A stretch of 64,000 nucleotides of DNA, taken from assembly GCA_001464615.1 (NCBI GenBank), contig LNFI01000008.1:186001-250000 (forward strand). The letters are read 5' to 3'. The notes below the pieces were generated by a model, which had not been told where the DNA came from, made no database searches, and worked only from the letters and a program-made list of their open reading frames with translations. The position numbers and the translations under genes are program-made. Numbering within the stretch: the stretch's first letter is position 1; each line of letters starts with the position of its first letter. Source of the stretch: Sphingomonadales bacterium Ga0077557. Its GTDB lineage: Bacteria > Pseudomonadota > Alphaproteobacteria > Sphingomonadales > Sphingomonadaceae. Positions 44,619 to 55,052 of this stretch are shown here, one piece after another.

Positions 44619-45527
44619 TTGCGAAATATTCACATGGTCATATCATCTCTACCACGTCCGCTAAACGGCACAAATGTCGTCACCGCATCCGAACTTGTCC
44701 GCCATTTCGGCATCTGGCAAGATCGCGCAACACGCGAACCTGTTTACGTCCTGCATCGCGGCCGGCCGCGTCTGGTGCTGACATCGGTGGAAATCATGCA
44801 GGCCTTGTGTGCGCCTCATGACGGGGAACCCGAAGCCGGTGCCAATGCCGGTGTAGAGACGCTGCTCGACGTAACACGCGACATCATCCTGCTGATCGAT
44901 CACGACATGAAGTTGATTGCCGCAAGCCGGGCTGCACGTGGTTATTTTGGTGAGCGGGCACAGCCCGGTGCTCCCCTGGTGGGGCTGGCGGCGAGCGTCG
45001 CCATGCTGCTGTTGAATGAAGCAGCACAGCGGGTAATGGCGTCCGGCCTGGTCGAAACGGCAGAATATGCCGCGCCCTTTGCCGGACGCACGCTGAGTGT
45101 CACCATTCATCCGTGCGACACCGGCGCAATTCTGCTCGTGCACGATGTTACGGTGATCGACAGCCTCGCTGCTGCCAGGGCCCATGCCGTCGCTGAAACC
45201 GAAGCAATGATTGCAACCGGCATGATGGCCCATGTTCGCCTGTCGCTACGCGGATTTCTGGAGGCACCGGTCGTGGCATTAGCCGTGCTGGTTGGCGTCG
45301 AACCTCAGGTGTTGGCCGACGCACGCTTCACCACGCTGTTTGAGCCTGCCGGCAGAGCAACCGTAGACGCGGCTATTGAGGCAGCAATTGACCAGCAAAT
45401 GTCGCGGATTGCCGATGCGATGCTGCTCGTGGCAGGCGCCAGGCCTCGCCCCGTTCGGCTGGGACTGAGCCCGATCAGGCGCGGATCGATTGTCGAGGCG
45501 ATCGCTGTCGCCGTCGTGGTTCGATAA
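44619..45527 (+). CDS. protein with Phd/YefM-like N-terminus and PAS-like domain
   Basis: VTASELVRHFGIWQDRATREPVYVLHRGRPRLVLTSVEIM, then DIILLIDHDMKLIAASRAARGYFGERAQPG. Confidence 0.55.
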   Translation: MRNIHMVISSLPRPLNGTNVVTASELVRHFGIWQDRATREPVYVLHRGRPRLVLTSVEIMQALCAPHDGEPEAGANAGVETLLDVTRDIILLIDHDMKLIAASRAARGYFGERAQPGAPLVGLAASVAMLLLNEAAQRVMASGLVETAEYAAPFAGRTLSVTIHPCDTGAILLVHDVTVIDSLAAARAHAVAETEAMIATGMMAHVRLSLRGFLEAPVVALAVLVGVEPQVLADARFTTLFEPAGRATVDAAIEAAIDQQMSRIADAMLLVAGARPRPVRLGLSPIRRGSIVEAIAVAVVVR

Positions 45528-45610
45528 GCGTTGAGACAGGCTTAAGCGCTTATAAACCGCGTCTTTACGCGGTTCAGTATATGTGTGCCCGATAGGCGAT
45601 TGGAACCGGG

Positions 45611-46333
45611 GTGTCCGGGCAATCTATCGGGGATCAACAAAACGTCATGGCATCGGAACCGGAAGAATCATCCGATCGGGCAGCGGCACTGGGGATCCAG
45701 GGTGCTGGACGAAGCATCGTCGTCGCGCTGATCGCAGCAGATGGAAGCCACAAACATGCCATTATGGCTCGGCTGACGGCCCAACAATTGCCGGTTCGCG
45801 ACATTGCAGATGCCGTCCATGCCCTGTGCCTGTTGCATGGGCGCCAGCCAGGAATCATCGATCACGCGCTTGCCCGAAATTCGCAGCCCGCCGCCCAGGC
45901 ATGGCTCGAAGTCGCGGTTGAGGGTTTTGCCGTAGAACGCGCCTTACTCGCTAAATTGGCGTCCGCCGCTGGTCCGCTGCCGTCTACACCCGGTCAGGCC
46001 GAATCGGAGGCCGCCGTCGCATCGCAACGCCATGCGCTGGATATGCTTGCCCAGTCGGACCGTACCGGATGCGCGATTGGTGCAGCGGTCGCACTCGTCA
46101 GCGATTGGGCGGCCATGCGGCAGATCATGGAGGCAGCGGCCCGCCGCTTCGGCATTGAGCCGCCCGCTTATGCTTTACCGCTTGCCGCCGAGACCGAAAC
46201 CATTGTCGCCCAGGTTGCTGAAAATCCGGCAGTAGAGCGGGCAATGGCCTTTGGCGTGCAGCAAGTCCTGGCCCAGCATCGCGGCTTATGGGATTTGCTG
46301 GAAGCGCGAACAAGCGCCCGCGATCGCCAATAG
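45611..46333 (+). CDS. hypothetical protein
   Basis: 240-aa ORF, Ala-rich helical, same strand as the preceding PAS-like gene. Confidence 0.55.
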   Translation: MSGQSIGDQQNVMASEPEESSDRAAALGIQGAGRSIVVALIAADGSHKHAIMARLTAQQLPVRDIADAVHALCLLHGRQPGIIDHALARNSQPAAQAWLEVAVEGFAVERALLAKLASAAGPLPSTPGQAESEAAVASQRHALDMLAQSDRTGCAIGAAVALVSDWAAMRQIMEAAARRFGIEPPAYALPLAAETETIVAQVAENPAVERAMAFGVQQVLAQHRGLWDLLEARTSARDRQ

Positions 46334-46438
46334 GCGCAGCCAAGGCTGACCCAATTACCCCGTGCGCCCCGGCTTGCGCGCATGGCCAAAATGCCTCTAT
46401 CTCCGAACCGGATATTCGAATCTGGCAGGGATGATTGC

Positions 46439-47290
46439 ATGAAGCGCTTCGAGGGCACGCAAAGCTATGTGGCAACCAATGATCTGAAGGTTGCCGTCAA
46501 CGCTGCCGTAACGCTCCGCCGGCCGTTGCTGGTCAAGGGTGAGCCCGGCACCGGCAAAACGGTGCTTGCCTATGAAATCGCCAAAGCGATCGATGCCGAA
46601 CTGATCGAATGGAACATCAAATCCACGACCAAGGCGCAGCAGGGCCTGTATGAATATGATGCCGTTGCCCGATTGCGCGATGGCCAGCTTGGCGATGAGC
46701 GCGTCCACGACATTGGCAATTACATCCGCCGTGGCAAATTGTGGGAGGCATTTACCCGCCCCAAGCCCCCTGTCCTGCTGATCGACGAAATCGACAAGGC
46801 CGATATCGAATTCCCCAACGATCTGCTGCAGGAGCTCGATCGGATGGAATTCCATGTCTACGAGACCAAGGAGACTGTCCGCGCGGTCGAACGCCCGATC
46901 GTCGTCATCACCAGCAACAACGAAAAGGAATTGCCCGACGCGTTCCTGCGCCGGTGTTTCTTCCATTACATCAAGTTCCCCGATCGCGACACGATGCAAG
47001 CGATTATCGACGTGCATTTTCCGGGCATCCAGAAGATCCTGGTGAACAAGGCGATGGACATTTTCTATGACGTTCGCGACGTGCCGGGCCTGAAGAAAAA
47101 GCCATCAACCTCGGAACTGCTCGATTGGCTGAAGCTGCTGCTCCACGAGGATATGCCGCTGGACGTGCTGCAGAACCGCGACCCAACCAAGGCCATCCCA
47201 CCTCTCCACGGCGCGCTGCTGAAAAATGAGCAGGATGTAATGCTGTTCGAACGGCTGGCGTTCATGGCCAAGCGGCAACAGAACAAATGA
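46439..47290 (+). CDS. MoxR family AAA+ ATPase
   Basis: LLVKGEPGTGKTVLAYEIAKA Walker A, VLLIDEIDKADIEFPNDLLQELD Walker B; start trimmed from 46382. Confidence 0.93.
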   Translation: MKRFEGTQSYVATNDLKVAVNAAVTLRRPLLVKGEPGTGKTVLAYEIAKAIDAELIEWNIKSTTKAQQGLYEYDAVARLRDGQLGDERVHDIGNYIRRGKLWEAFTRPKPPVLLIDEIDKADIEFPNDLLQELDRMEFHVYETKETVRAVERPIVVITSNNEKELPDAFLRRCFFHYIKFPDRDTMQAIIDVHFPGIQKILVNKAMDIFYDVRDVPGLKKKPSTSELLDWLKLLLHEDMPLDVLQNRDPTKAIPPLHGALLKNEQDVMLFERLAFMAKRQQNK

Positions 47291-47700
47291 GCGAAGGCGC
47301 CGGCTGCCGGTGCGGACAGGTGCGGGTGGCAATCTCCAGCGCACCGCTCCGCGTGCGAACATGCTGGTGCCGGGATTGCCAATATTGGGGATCGGGCAAC
47401 GGCACGACCAATGCCGCCTATCGTTCCAGCGACCTTGCAGTGACCGGAAATCTCCAATGGTATCAGAGCGTCGCGGATAGCGGCAACGCGATGCGGCGCG
47501 GCTTTTGCCCGGTATGTGGCACGCCGATGTTCACCGGGATGGCCGATTTTCATGACATCATTGCAATCCGGGTCGGTGCGCTCGACGATCCGGACAGCGT
47601 GCGCCCTACCGAAGTGATCTGGACGGCATCGGCGCCCAGTTGGGCCAGTTTCGACCCTGACCTGAAACAGGTCGAGCGCCAGCCCCCGCCGATTGGCTGA
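47287..47700 (+). CDS. GFA (glutathione-dependent formaldehyde-activating-like) family protein
   Basis: CRCGQVRVAI, CWCRDCQYWGSG, FCPVCGTPMF zinc-binding Cys pattern. Confidence 0.88.
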   Translation: MSEGAGCRCGQVRVAISSAPLRVRTCWCRDCQYWGSGNGTTNAAYRSSDLAVTGNLQWYQSVADSGNAMRRGFCPVCGTPMFTGMADFHDIIAIRVGALDDPDSVRPTEVIWTASAPSWASFDPDLKQVERQPPPIG

Positions 47701-48580
47701 CCCGATTACCCCGAGCGGCGCTACGCGTTTTGCGCGCGTTCGCGCCCGGCTTGAAGCGTTCACGCCATCGCCAGGCTGGCCGACTTGGTCGTATGAATTT
47801 TTGCTGTTCGGTTTCAAGCAAGGCTGGGCGTGCCTGTTTGGCGGGCTGATGCTGGCGATGCTGATCGCGACCTATCTGTTTTATCCCGCCGACGCGCCGC
47901 TCGCCCGCTATGATTTTCTGACGATCGGTGCCGTGGCGATCCAGCTCGGGATGATCGCCTTCCGGCTGGAGTCACTCCGCGAAGCCAAGGTCATCCTGGC
48001 GTTCCACTTCGTCGGCACGGTCATGGAGATATTCAAGACAGCGCACGGATCCTGGCTTTATCCAGAACCAAGCGTGCTCAGGATTGGCGGCGTCCCGCTC
48101 TTTTCTGGCTTCATGTACGCAGCCGTCGGCAGCTACATCGCTCGGGTCTGGCGCATTTTCGATTTTCGTTTCGATCACTATCCGCCGCGCTGGACGACGA
48201 TCACGCTCGCGACCGCCATCTATGTGAATTTCTTCACGCATCATTGGCTGCCCGACATCCGGCTGTTGCTCTTCGCGGCCACGGCAGTGCTGTTCTGGCG
48301 GACACCGGTGTGGTTCACCCCGTTCCGCACAGCGCGGGCAATGCCGCTGCTGCTGGGCTGGTTGCTGGTGGCGCTGTTCATTTGGGGCGCCGAGAACATC
48401 GGCACTTTCTCGCGGGCTTGGCTTTATCCGGGGCAGCGCAACGGCTGGCATCTCGTCTCGCCCGAAAAGCTTGGCGCCTGGTATCTGCTGATGATTATTT
48501 CATTTGTGCTGGTGTCGCTGCTGCATCGCGCGCCTCACGCCTCGGGCGGGGCAGCCAGATCGGACGGGTCGATCGCATAG
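47693..48580 (+). CDS. DUF817-like integral membrane protein
   Basis: YEFLLFGFKQGWACLFGGLML, FHFVGTVMEIFKTAHGSWLYPE, GSYIARVWR, NFFTHHWLPD. Confidence 0.8.
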   Translation: MADPITPSGATRFARVRARLEAFTPSPGWPTWSYEFLLFGFKQGWACLFGGLMLAMLIATYLFYPADAPLARYDFLTIGAVAIQLGMIAFRLESLREAKVILAFHFVGTVMEIFKTAHGSWLYPEPSVLRIGGVPLFSGFMYAAVGSYIARVWRIFDFRFDHYPPRWTTITLATAIYVNFFTHHWLPDIRLLLFAATAVLFWRTPVWFTPFRTARAMPLLLGWLLVALFIWGAENIGTFSRAWLYPGQRNGWHLVSPEKLGAWYLLMIISFVLVSLLHRAPHASGGAARSDGSIA

Positions 48581-48771
48581 CCAAGCAGGTCGCCCGGCGA
48601 ACATTCAAGCGCGGCGCACATCCTGGCGAGCGTCGAGAAGCGGATGCCGCGGACTTTGCCCGAGCGAAACATGGAGAGCTGGGTTTCGCTCAACCCAATC
48701 CGTTCGGCCAGGTCGCGGCCGGTCATGCCGCGCGCGCCGAGCAGTTGATCGAGCGTGACGGTGACGGGCAT
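48535..48771 (-). CDS. XRE-family HTH regulator, 78 aa
   Basis: TLDQLLGARGMTGRDLAERIGLSETQLSMFRSGKVRGIRFSTLARMCAALECSPGDLL. Confidence 0.9.
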   Translation of the reverse strand: MPVTVTLDQLLGARGMTGRDLAERIGLSETQLSMFRSGKVRGIRFSTLARMCAALECSPGDLLGYAIDPSDLAAPPEA

Positions 48772-49223
48772 CAGAGGATCTCGTCGAGTTCAGTGCGCAT
48801 CGCCCCGGCTTCGGTCACGACCTTGGCGACGATCATTAGCGCGAGCCCAACGACCCCCACCGTTAACGCCGACGAATCATAGCGCGCGTAACTGCCGCTG
48901 CCAGTGAACAGGCGCACCAGTTGTGGCGCCGCGAAAACCAGCGCCAGCCCGCCGAGAAAAAGCGACACCCCAACGCGCCACAACAACGTTGAGAGCAGAG
49001 ATTCGACCGCCCCACCGCGCCCGATCAGGATGACCGCGCGCCGCATGCTCCAAATCGCTGCCAGGAAAAATGGCATCGGAATAACATCATAGAGCAGGAT
49101 GATTGGCGTGCGCCCGCTCTGCGCAATACCGATCAGTTCAATCCCGAAAGTAAGACAGAGCACGACGAAGACGACCAAAATCGCCTTTGAAGCGATGGCG
49201 GGGCGGGTGATCCACAGCAGCAT
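48771..49223 (-). CDS. DUF2975-like membrane protein
   Basis: Four-TM pattern, directly upstream of the small XRE regulator. Confidence 0.65.
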   Translation of the reverse strand: MLLWITRPAIASKAILVVFVVLCLTFGIELIGIAQSGRTPIILLYDVIPMPFFLAAIWSMRRAVILIGRGGAVESLLSTLLWRVGVSLFLGGLALVFAAPQLVRLFTGSGSYARYDSSALTVGVVGLALMIVAKVVTEAGAMRTELDEIL

Positions 49224-49299
49224 GACAATCCCAAAAAATTTAAGCTTGACTTAAAACACCCCGCTTTGCAACTTTAAGTAAGACTTTAAGGAATCGAAT

Positions 49300-50202
49300 A
49301 TGCCCAACGCCCTGCGGACGGAGAGTCTCACCAAGCGCTTCGCACGACATATGGCCGTCGATGGCGTGTCGATGGCCGTCCCTGTCCAAGCGATTTACGG
49401 TTTTCTTGGCGCAAACGGGGCCGGCAAGACGACCACGCTCCGGCTGGCGCTCGGCTTGCTCCGCGCTGATTCGGGCTGGGTCGAGCTGTTCGGACGCCGC
49501 GTCGGCAGAGATGCGCTGCCGCGCGTTGGTGCGCTCATCGAGAATCCGTCGCTCTACCCACACCTCACGGGCCGTGAGAATCTCGACATTACGCGTCGCT
49601 TGCTCGGATTGGACCATGGCGAGATCGACCGGGTGCTCTCGATCGTCGATCTGGCGAGTGCGGGGCGGCAGCGGGTCGGTGGCTACTCGCTCGGCATGCG
49701 GCAACGGCTGGCGATTGCGCGGGCGCTGCTCGGCCGTCCCCAGTTGCTGATCCTTGACGAGCCGACCAACGGGCTCGACCCCGAAGGGATCTTCGATATG
49801 CGCAGCCTGATCCGCCGCTTGCCCGCCGCCGACGGCGCGACGCTGATCGTATCGAGCCACCACCTTGCCGAGATCGAGCAGGTCGCGACGCATGTCGGGC
49901 TAATCCACCACGGCCAATTGCTGCTCGAACAGCCGCTGGATGCGCTGCTGGGCCAGCAGACCGCAGTCGAGATTGCGACCGATGACCTGGTGGCGAGCGC
50001 CGAGCTGCTCGACCGCGCGGGCTATGCGGTTGCCTATGATCCCAGTGGCAGGCTGCTGCTCGTTACCGCGTCGCCCGACCAGCCGACCGCGTCAGCGCCG
50101 ATCGCCGCGCTGCTGATGGGGGAACGACAGGTGCTTCACCACCTCGCGCTGCGCCGGCCGACACTCGAACATGCTTATCACCGCGCGATCGCGGCGGCCT
50201 GA
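49300..50202 (+). CDS. ABC transporter ATP-binding protein
   Basis: GFLGANGAGKTTTLRLALGLL Walker A, YSLGMRQRLAIARALL signature, LLILDEPTNGLDPEG Walker B. Confidence 0.95.
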   Translation: MPNALRTESLTKRFARHMAVDGVSMAVPVQAIYGFLGANGAGKTTTLRLALGLLRADSGWVELFGRRVGRDALPRVGALIENPSLYPHLTGRENLDITRRLLGLDHGEIDRVLSIVDLASAGRQRVGGYSLGMRQRLAIARALLGRPQLLILDEPTNGLDPEGIFDMRSLIRRLPAADGATLIVSSHHLAEIEQVATHVGLIHHGQLLLEQPLDALLGQQTAVEIATDDLVASAELLDRAGYAVAYDPSGRLLLVTASPDQPTASAPIAALLMGERQVLHHLALRRPTLEHAYHRAIAAA

Positions 50203-50214
50203 AGGATTGATGCC

Positions 50215-50931
50215 ATGTTCCACCTCTATTTGATTGCCGAAATCCTCAAGCTCCGCCGCTCGCTGGTGGTGTTCCTGTGCCTCGCTGCACCTGTGTGCGT
50301 CACCGTCATGTGTGTGCTGATCGGGCTGCGCGGGAAGGCCGCCTCGCCGCTCGCCAATTACTGGATGACCGGGGCCGCGTTCTGGGCCTTTGCCATGCTG
50401 CCGCTGTCGGTTACCGCGCTCAGCGTGCTGATGGCGCAGATGGAGCATGGACCGCGCACCTGGGACCATTTGCTGGCGATGCCCGGCGCACGCAACCGGC
50501 TGTTCCTGGCCAAGGCAGTGACGATGTTCGCCCTGGTTGCGATTATGACGGTGCTGGTCGGTGCCATGCTCGTGCTGGGCGGCTCTGTGCTCGATCTAGC
50601 CAAGCCGGTGACGGGGATGATCGATCTGCGCCAGTTGGCGACCACGCTGGGTCGCATGTTGCTGGCGAGCGGGCTGATGTGTGTGCTCCAGCTTTGGACG
50701 GCGCTGCGCTTTCGCAGCTTTGTGCCGCCGCTGCTGCTGGGCATCATCGGCACCTTCTTTTCGGTCGTCGCGGCGGCAGCGCGCGAAGGGGCTTATTTCC
50801 CCTGGCTGATGCCGCTGCATATGCTGTCCACGGACCAAGCCATGCAGACCGTCGCGCTTCAGATCGGCGGATGGGGAGGCCTGGCTGGACTCGCGGCAAT
50901 GTTGTTCCACCTGTCGCGCCGCGAGGCCTGA
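50215..50931 (+). CDS. ABC-2 type transporter permease
   Basis: Multi-TM protein directly downstream of the ATPase. Confidence 0.85.
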   Translation: MFHLYLIAEILKLRRSLVVFLCLAAPVCVTVMCVLIGLRGKAASPLANYWMTGAAFWAFAMLPLSVTALSVLMAQMEHGPRTWDHLLAMPGARNRLFLAKAVTMFALVAIMTVLVGAMLVLGGSVLDLAKPVTGMIDLRQLATTLGRMLLASGLMCVLQLWTALRFRSFVPPLLLGIIGTFFSVVAAAAREGAYFPWLMPLHMLSTDQAMQTVALQIGGWGGLAGLAAMLFHLSRREA

Positions 50932-51026
50932 CGCCGCCGCACCGTGAACGCCTGTGGCCTGCATGCCGCTTTTCCCCGACCGAATGATGCGATAGCCTGG
51001 ACGCCAGAAAAAAATGCGGGAGAGCG

Positions 51027-52340
51027 ATGATGACCAGACCAACGCACGAAGACTCTTCCCTTTCGCGCCGCGCTCTGATGGCGGGAAGCGTGGGGCTCGC
51101 GGCAGCGGCGTTAGCGCCTGCACCGGGGTTGGCTGCGCCGGCGCGCTGGGGCACCGCCACTGCCGCCCATCAAATTGAGGGTAACAACACCAATTCGGAT
51201 TTCTGGCTGGCCGAAAACGTCAAACCGACCCTGTTTCAGGAGCCGTCTCTCGACGCCTGCGACAGCTATCATCGGTACGAAGAAGACATCATCCTTGCCG
51301 CAAAGCTCGGCTTTAATGCGCATCGCTTTGGTATTGAGTGGGCACGCATCGAGCCCGAACCGGGCAAGTTCAGCGAAGCCGAGCTCGACCATTATGTGCG
51401 GGTCATGGAGGCATGCCACGCCCATGGGTTGGCCCCCGTCGTCACCTATAGCCATTGGACGGTACCGCGTTGGTTTGCGGCGATGGGCGGCTTCGAACAT
51501 GCCGACAGCCCGGCGCTTTTCGCGCGCTTTGCCGAGCGGGCAACGGCGAAGCTCGGGCCGCTGATGGCCGCCGCTTCAACATTCAATGAAGCCAATATCG
51601 CCCGCGTGATTCAAATTCGGCAGGAAGCAAAGGCAATTGAACCGCTGGTCCGCGCGATGCTCGCCGCCTGTGCCAAGGCAAGTGGATCGGACCGATTTGC
51701 ATCGGTGCTTTTCGCCGATCTCGCCAAGAGTGAAGCCAATCAGGTGCGCGCCCATGAACTCGCCTTTGACGCGATCAAGGCTGGACCCGGCGATTTTCCG
51801 GTCGGCGTGACGATCAGCATGCAGGATATTCAGGGAGTCGGCGAAGGCAACAAGGCCGATGAAATCGCCCAAGCCGTTTATGGCCCCTGGATTGCGCAGG
51901 CCGCCAAGGCTGATTTTGTCGGCGTCCAGACCTATACCCGGGTGCGGGTCGACGCCAAGGGGATCATGCCACCGCCAAAGGGCGCGGAGCTGACGGCTGC
52001 CGGCTATGAATTCTACCCCGAAGCGCTTGAGGCGACGATCCGTTATGCCGCGAAGATGACCGGCAAACCGATTTACGTCACCGAAAATGGCATCGGCACC
52101 GATGACGATAGCCGTCGCATTGCCTATATCGATCGGGCGTTAGCGGGCGTGCGGGCGTGCATTGACGATGGCATCGACGTGCGCGGCTATCTGCACTGGT
52201 CACTGCTTGATAATTACGAATGGGTTTTTGGCTATAAACAGCGCTTTGGCCTGGTGGCGGTGGATCGCACGACGTTCAAGCGGACGCCCAAACCAAGCGC
52301 CCTTCATCTGGGCGCACGGGCCAAGGCCAATCGGGTTTAG
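51027..52340 (+). CDS. glycoside hydrolase family 1 (beta-glucosidase-like), predicted Tat export
   Basis: SRRALMAGSVGLAAAALAPA Tat-like signal; STFNEANI acid/base and YVTENGIGT nucleophile motifs; GYLHWSLLDNYEW. Confidence 0.9.
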   Translation: MMTRPTHEDSSLSRRALMAGSVGLAAAALAPAPGLAAPARWGTATAAHQIEGNNTNSDFWLAENVKPTLFQEPSLDACDSYHRYEEDIILAAKLGFNAHRFGIEWARIEPEPGKFSEAELDHYVRVMEACHAHGLAPVVTYSHWTVPRWFAAMGGFEHADSPALFARFAERATAKLGPLMAAASTFNEANIARVIQIRQEAKAIEPLVRAMLAACAKASGSDRFASVLFADLAKSEANQVRAHELAFDAIKAGPGDFPVGVTISMQDIQGVGEGNKADEIAQAVYGPWIAQAAKADFVGVQTYTRVRVDAKGIMPPPKGAELTAAGYEFYPEALEATIRYAAKMTGKPIYVTENGIGTDDDSRRIAYIDRALAGVRACIDDGIDVRGYLHWSLLDNYEWVFGYKQRFGLVAVDRTTFKRTPKPSALHLGARAKANRV

Positions 52341-52382
52341 GGGTGCCAATACCGGGTTTCAATTCTTTGTGGGAGCGAGTCC

Positions 52383-52835
52383 TTGATCCTATCTTTGCTG
52401 CTTGCCGGGTTGATTATCCTGCTTTGGCGCACGCCCAATGCCTTGATCAGCCGGATCATTGATCGGGCGATCTGGGTGCCGATCGCCCGGCGGTTGATGG
52501 CGATAGAGCGGCGACATCTGTTGTTCTGGCTATTGATGATTCCCGTAGTGCTCCTTTCGAGCGAACTCATCATGATGGCCGGGTCGCTCGATGCCGGGCT
52601 GATCATGCTTTGGGACGTGTCGACCTATGTCGATATCCTGGTGTTGGCGACGATTTCGGGCCTTAGCGCGCGCGCAAAGGCCGGATGGCAAGCGACGCGT
52701 CTGGGCATTCAGCGCGCCGCCCTGGCCTGGCGTCGCACTCGCCGCCCTGGCCGAGCGCACCGGGCGCGGCGTCAACGCCCGCCATCGAACGCCAACGACG
52801 ACGATCGACCGGTAGTTGTCATGATGGCCGCCTGA
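52383..52835 (+). CDS. hypothetical membrane protein
   Basis: TM segments LSLLLAGLIILLW and LLFWLLMIPVVLLSS. Confidence 0.5.
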   Translation: MILSLLLAGLIILLWRTPNALISRIIDRAIWVPIARRLMAIERRHLLFWLLMIPVVLLSSELIMMAGSLDAGLIMLWDVSTYVDILVLATISGLSARAKAGWQATRLGIQRAALAWRRTRRPGRAHRARRQRPPSNANDDDRPVVVMMAA

Positions 52836-52918
52836 AGATCGGTCAAAAAAGTGGTTACTAGCCGCTAAACCAAGAGCGAACACGCATCGTCTACAGGTTA
52901 TCGGCAAAGGTTTGCCGG

Positions 52919-53458
52919 ATGGACCGGAAAAATCTTGCCCTGTTGCTGATGCCGATCGCCCTACTCGCGAGTGCGCCCGCTGCGGCATCGTCGCTGCTCG
53001 ACTATATCGGCGAATGCGTTCCGTTTGCGCGGGCAGCATCGGGTATTCAGATTTATGGTGATGCCTGGAGCTGGTGGGACAAAGCCGAGGGGAAATATCG
53101 CCGCGGCTATGCGCCCCGCGAAGGCGCGGTCATCGTCTTTGCCAGAAGCGCGCGGCTACCCCTGGGGCATGTGGCTGTTATCAGCCGCGTGGTGGACGAC
53201 CGTGTCGCCATGGTCACCCATGCCAATTGGTCACGCATTGACGGGGTTCGCGGCCGCGTCGAGCAGGATGTAACGCTGACCGATGTTTCCGATGCCGGCG
53301 ACTGGAGCGCGGTACGGGTATGGTATCGCGGATCAGCGGGGCTCGGCTCAACCAACTATCCTGTCGCCGGCTTTATTTATGGCGGCCGCGAAGCCAATGA
53401 AGTGACGAGCCGCAGCCCGGATTATGTTGCCGCGCTGATCGACGTTTACGTCCGTTAG
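52919..53458 (+). CDS. CHAP domain amidase-like secreted protein
   Basis: Signal peptide; [47 protein letters not shown]. Confidence 0.85.
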   Translation: MDRKNLALLLMPIALLASAPAAASSLLDYIGECVPFARAASGIQIYGDAWSWWDKAEGKYRRGYAPREGAVIVFARSARLPLGHVAVISRVVDDRVAMVTHANWSRIDGVRGRVEQDVTLTDVSDAGDWSAVRVWYRGSAGLGSTNYPVAGFIYGGREANEVTSRSPDYVAALIDVYVR

Positions 53459-54933
53459 GCGGCGATTTCACTGCCTGCATTGCGCGCGCGGTTGAGACTG
53501 GCGGCAAGCGCTTCGGGCGAAATCGATTCCGCGGTGGCGGTAAATTCATCGACATAGGCATATTCGTAATTGCCCCAGCGCCGACCATTGAAGCGGAGCG
53601 GCACGAAGACACTTTTCAGGGGCAGAAATTCGCCCTTCCCCAACGTCATCCGATAGCAATTGAGCATGAACGGCGATTCATTCGCGATCGCCCGGCGCGT
53701 ACAATCATCCATCAAGATGCGGCGGTTGCGGCACCAGGTGTTGTTCCATTCAACATCGCGCCCCTGGGCCTGGGATCGCAGCGATAAATGGGTCGGCAAA
53801 TAGCCGTTCAGGTCGGTAATCACCGAACCAATGGCCAGCGCATCCGCGCTTTTCGCGCGATCTAGGATCGGCCGGATATAGCGATCGGCAAAGTCATTAA
53901 AGGCGGTCGTATATTGGGCCGGGTTGGTCCCGGCGATGAGCCGATAATCCACGTCAAATACCGCGTCAGCGCGCAAATTGCCTGAACGAATGGCGGATTC
54001 GACAAGCCCAGTGATTTCATCCGCGATGCGCCGCGCCGTCGCAATGCTGCTGCTATCGTCAATCTCAATACCGCTGCTGGCCAGTTGATCGAGCATCTGA
54101 TTGCCGACCGATTCAAGCTTTTCGAGCCGCTGACGCGCATCACGCAGCGCCGCATCATTGGCGCGCACCGACCAGGAGGCAGAGACCATTTCGGCCCTGA
54201 CCGATGCGATGCTCTTTTGCATTTCTGTGGCGCTATGCGAAATGCCAACCGCCTGTTCGTCAACCAGGTGAACAATCGACCCGATATCTTCCACCGTCGA
54301 TTCGATGGCAGCAAATTTAGCAGCGGCCGTCTTGCTCTGTTCAACGCCGCCCCGGATTTCGTTGCCGAAATGGCCAGCTTCTTCGGCCAGCGTAGCGATC
54401 GTATCGGTTATGCGCTGGGTCGCCTGGCGGGTATTCTGCGCCAGCTTTTTCACCTCGGTCGCAACAACCGCAAAGGCGTTGCCCGCCTCCCCCGCCCGCG
54501 CCGCCTCAATCGCCGCATTCAGCGCGAGCATATTGGTTTGCTGGGCAATCCCGCCGATGAGCAGCGACACTTGCTCGACATGGCCAAGCGCGCCAATGAT
54601 CCGATCGATCCGGTCGCCGAGCCGCATGACGAGATCCGTCACATCGGTAAAGCCAGCAACCGATTCAATGATTGATTCGCGTCCCTGGGTCAGCTTGTCC
54701 TTGATGTCTTGCGACAATGTCTGGGACTGATCGACGGCGTCAACGACGCGGCGCTGATCGGCGGCAAGTTCCCCCGTTGCGGTTTCTAGCCGTTCGAGCT
54801 GGGCGACGCGTTGGTCCATGCGCGCGGACACCCCAGCGACATGGCCGCCGACATCGGCACATTCCATCACCAGCGAGCTGCAACTGCGCGCAACGTCGCC
54901 GATGATACGCTCAAGTTCGACCGGTGATCCCAT
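53455..54933 (-). CDS. methyl-accepting chemotaxis-like protein
   Basis: [47 protein letters not shown] hairpin signature; no clear N-terminal TM. Confidence 0.92.
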   Translation of the reverse strand: MGSPVELERIIGDVARSCSSLVMECADVGGHVAGVSARMDQRVAQLERLETATGELAADQRRVVDAVDQSQTLSQDIKDKLTQGRESIIESVAGFTDVTDLVMRLGDRIDRIIGALGHVEQVSLLIGGIAQQTNMLALNAAIEAARAGEAGNAFAVVATEVKKLAQNTRQATQRITDTIATLAEEAGHFGNEIRGGVEQSKTAAAKFAAIESTVEDIGSIVHLVDEQAVGISHSATEMQKSIASVRAEMVSASWSVRANDAALRDARQRLEKLESVGNQMLDQLASSGIEIDDSSSIATARRIADEITGLVESAIRSGNLRADAVFDVDYRLIAGTNPAQYTTAFNDFADRYIRPILDRAKSADALAIGSVITDLNGYLPTHLSLRSQAQGRDVEWNNTWCRNRRILMDDCTRRAIANESPFMLNCYRMTLGKGEFLPLKSVFVPLRFNGRRWGNYEYAYVDEFTATAESISPEALAASLNRARNAGSEIAA

Positions 54934-55052
54934 TCTTCGAAATTGCCCCTTCCCCGATTCGGATAAACAAAATGTCCTAATGGTTAATTACCTTTGACGC
55001 TGTGGGTGCTCCCGTTACGGTAAGCGACGCGCCTTGACGGGAACGACCACCA

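Noticed and set aside
45555-45574. Hairpin aaccgcg-tcttta-cgcggtt considered as an intrinsic terminator
   Set aside because: No T-tract follows, so terminator status is unsupported; mentioned only as a structural feature.
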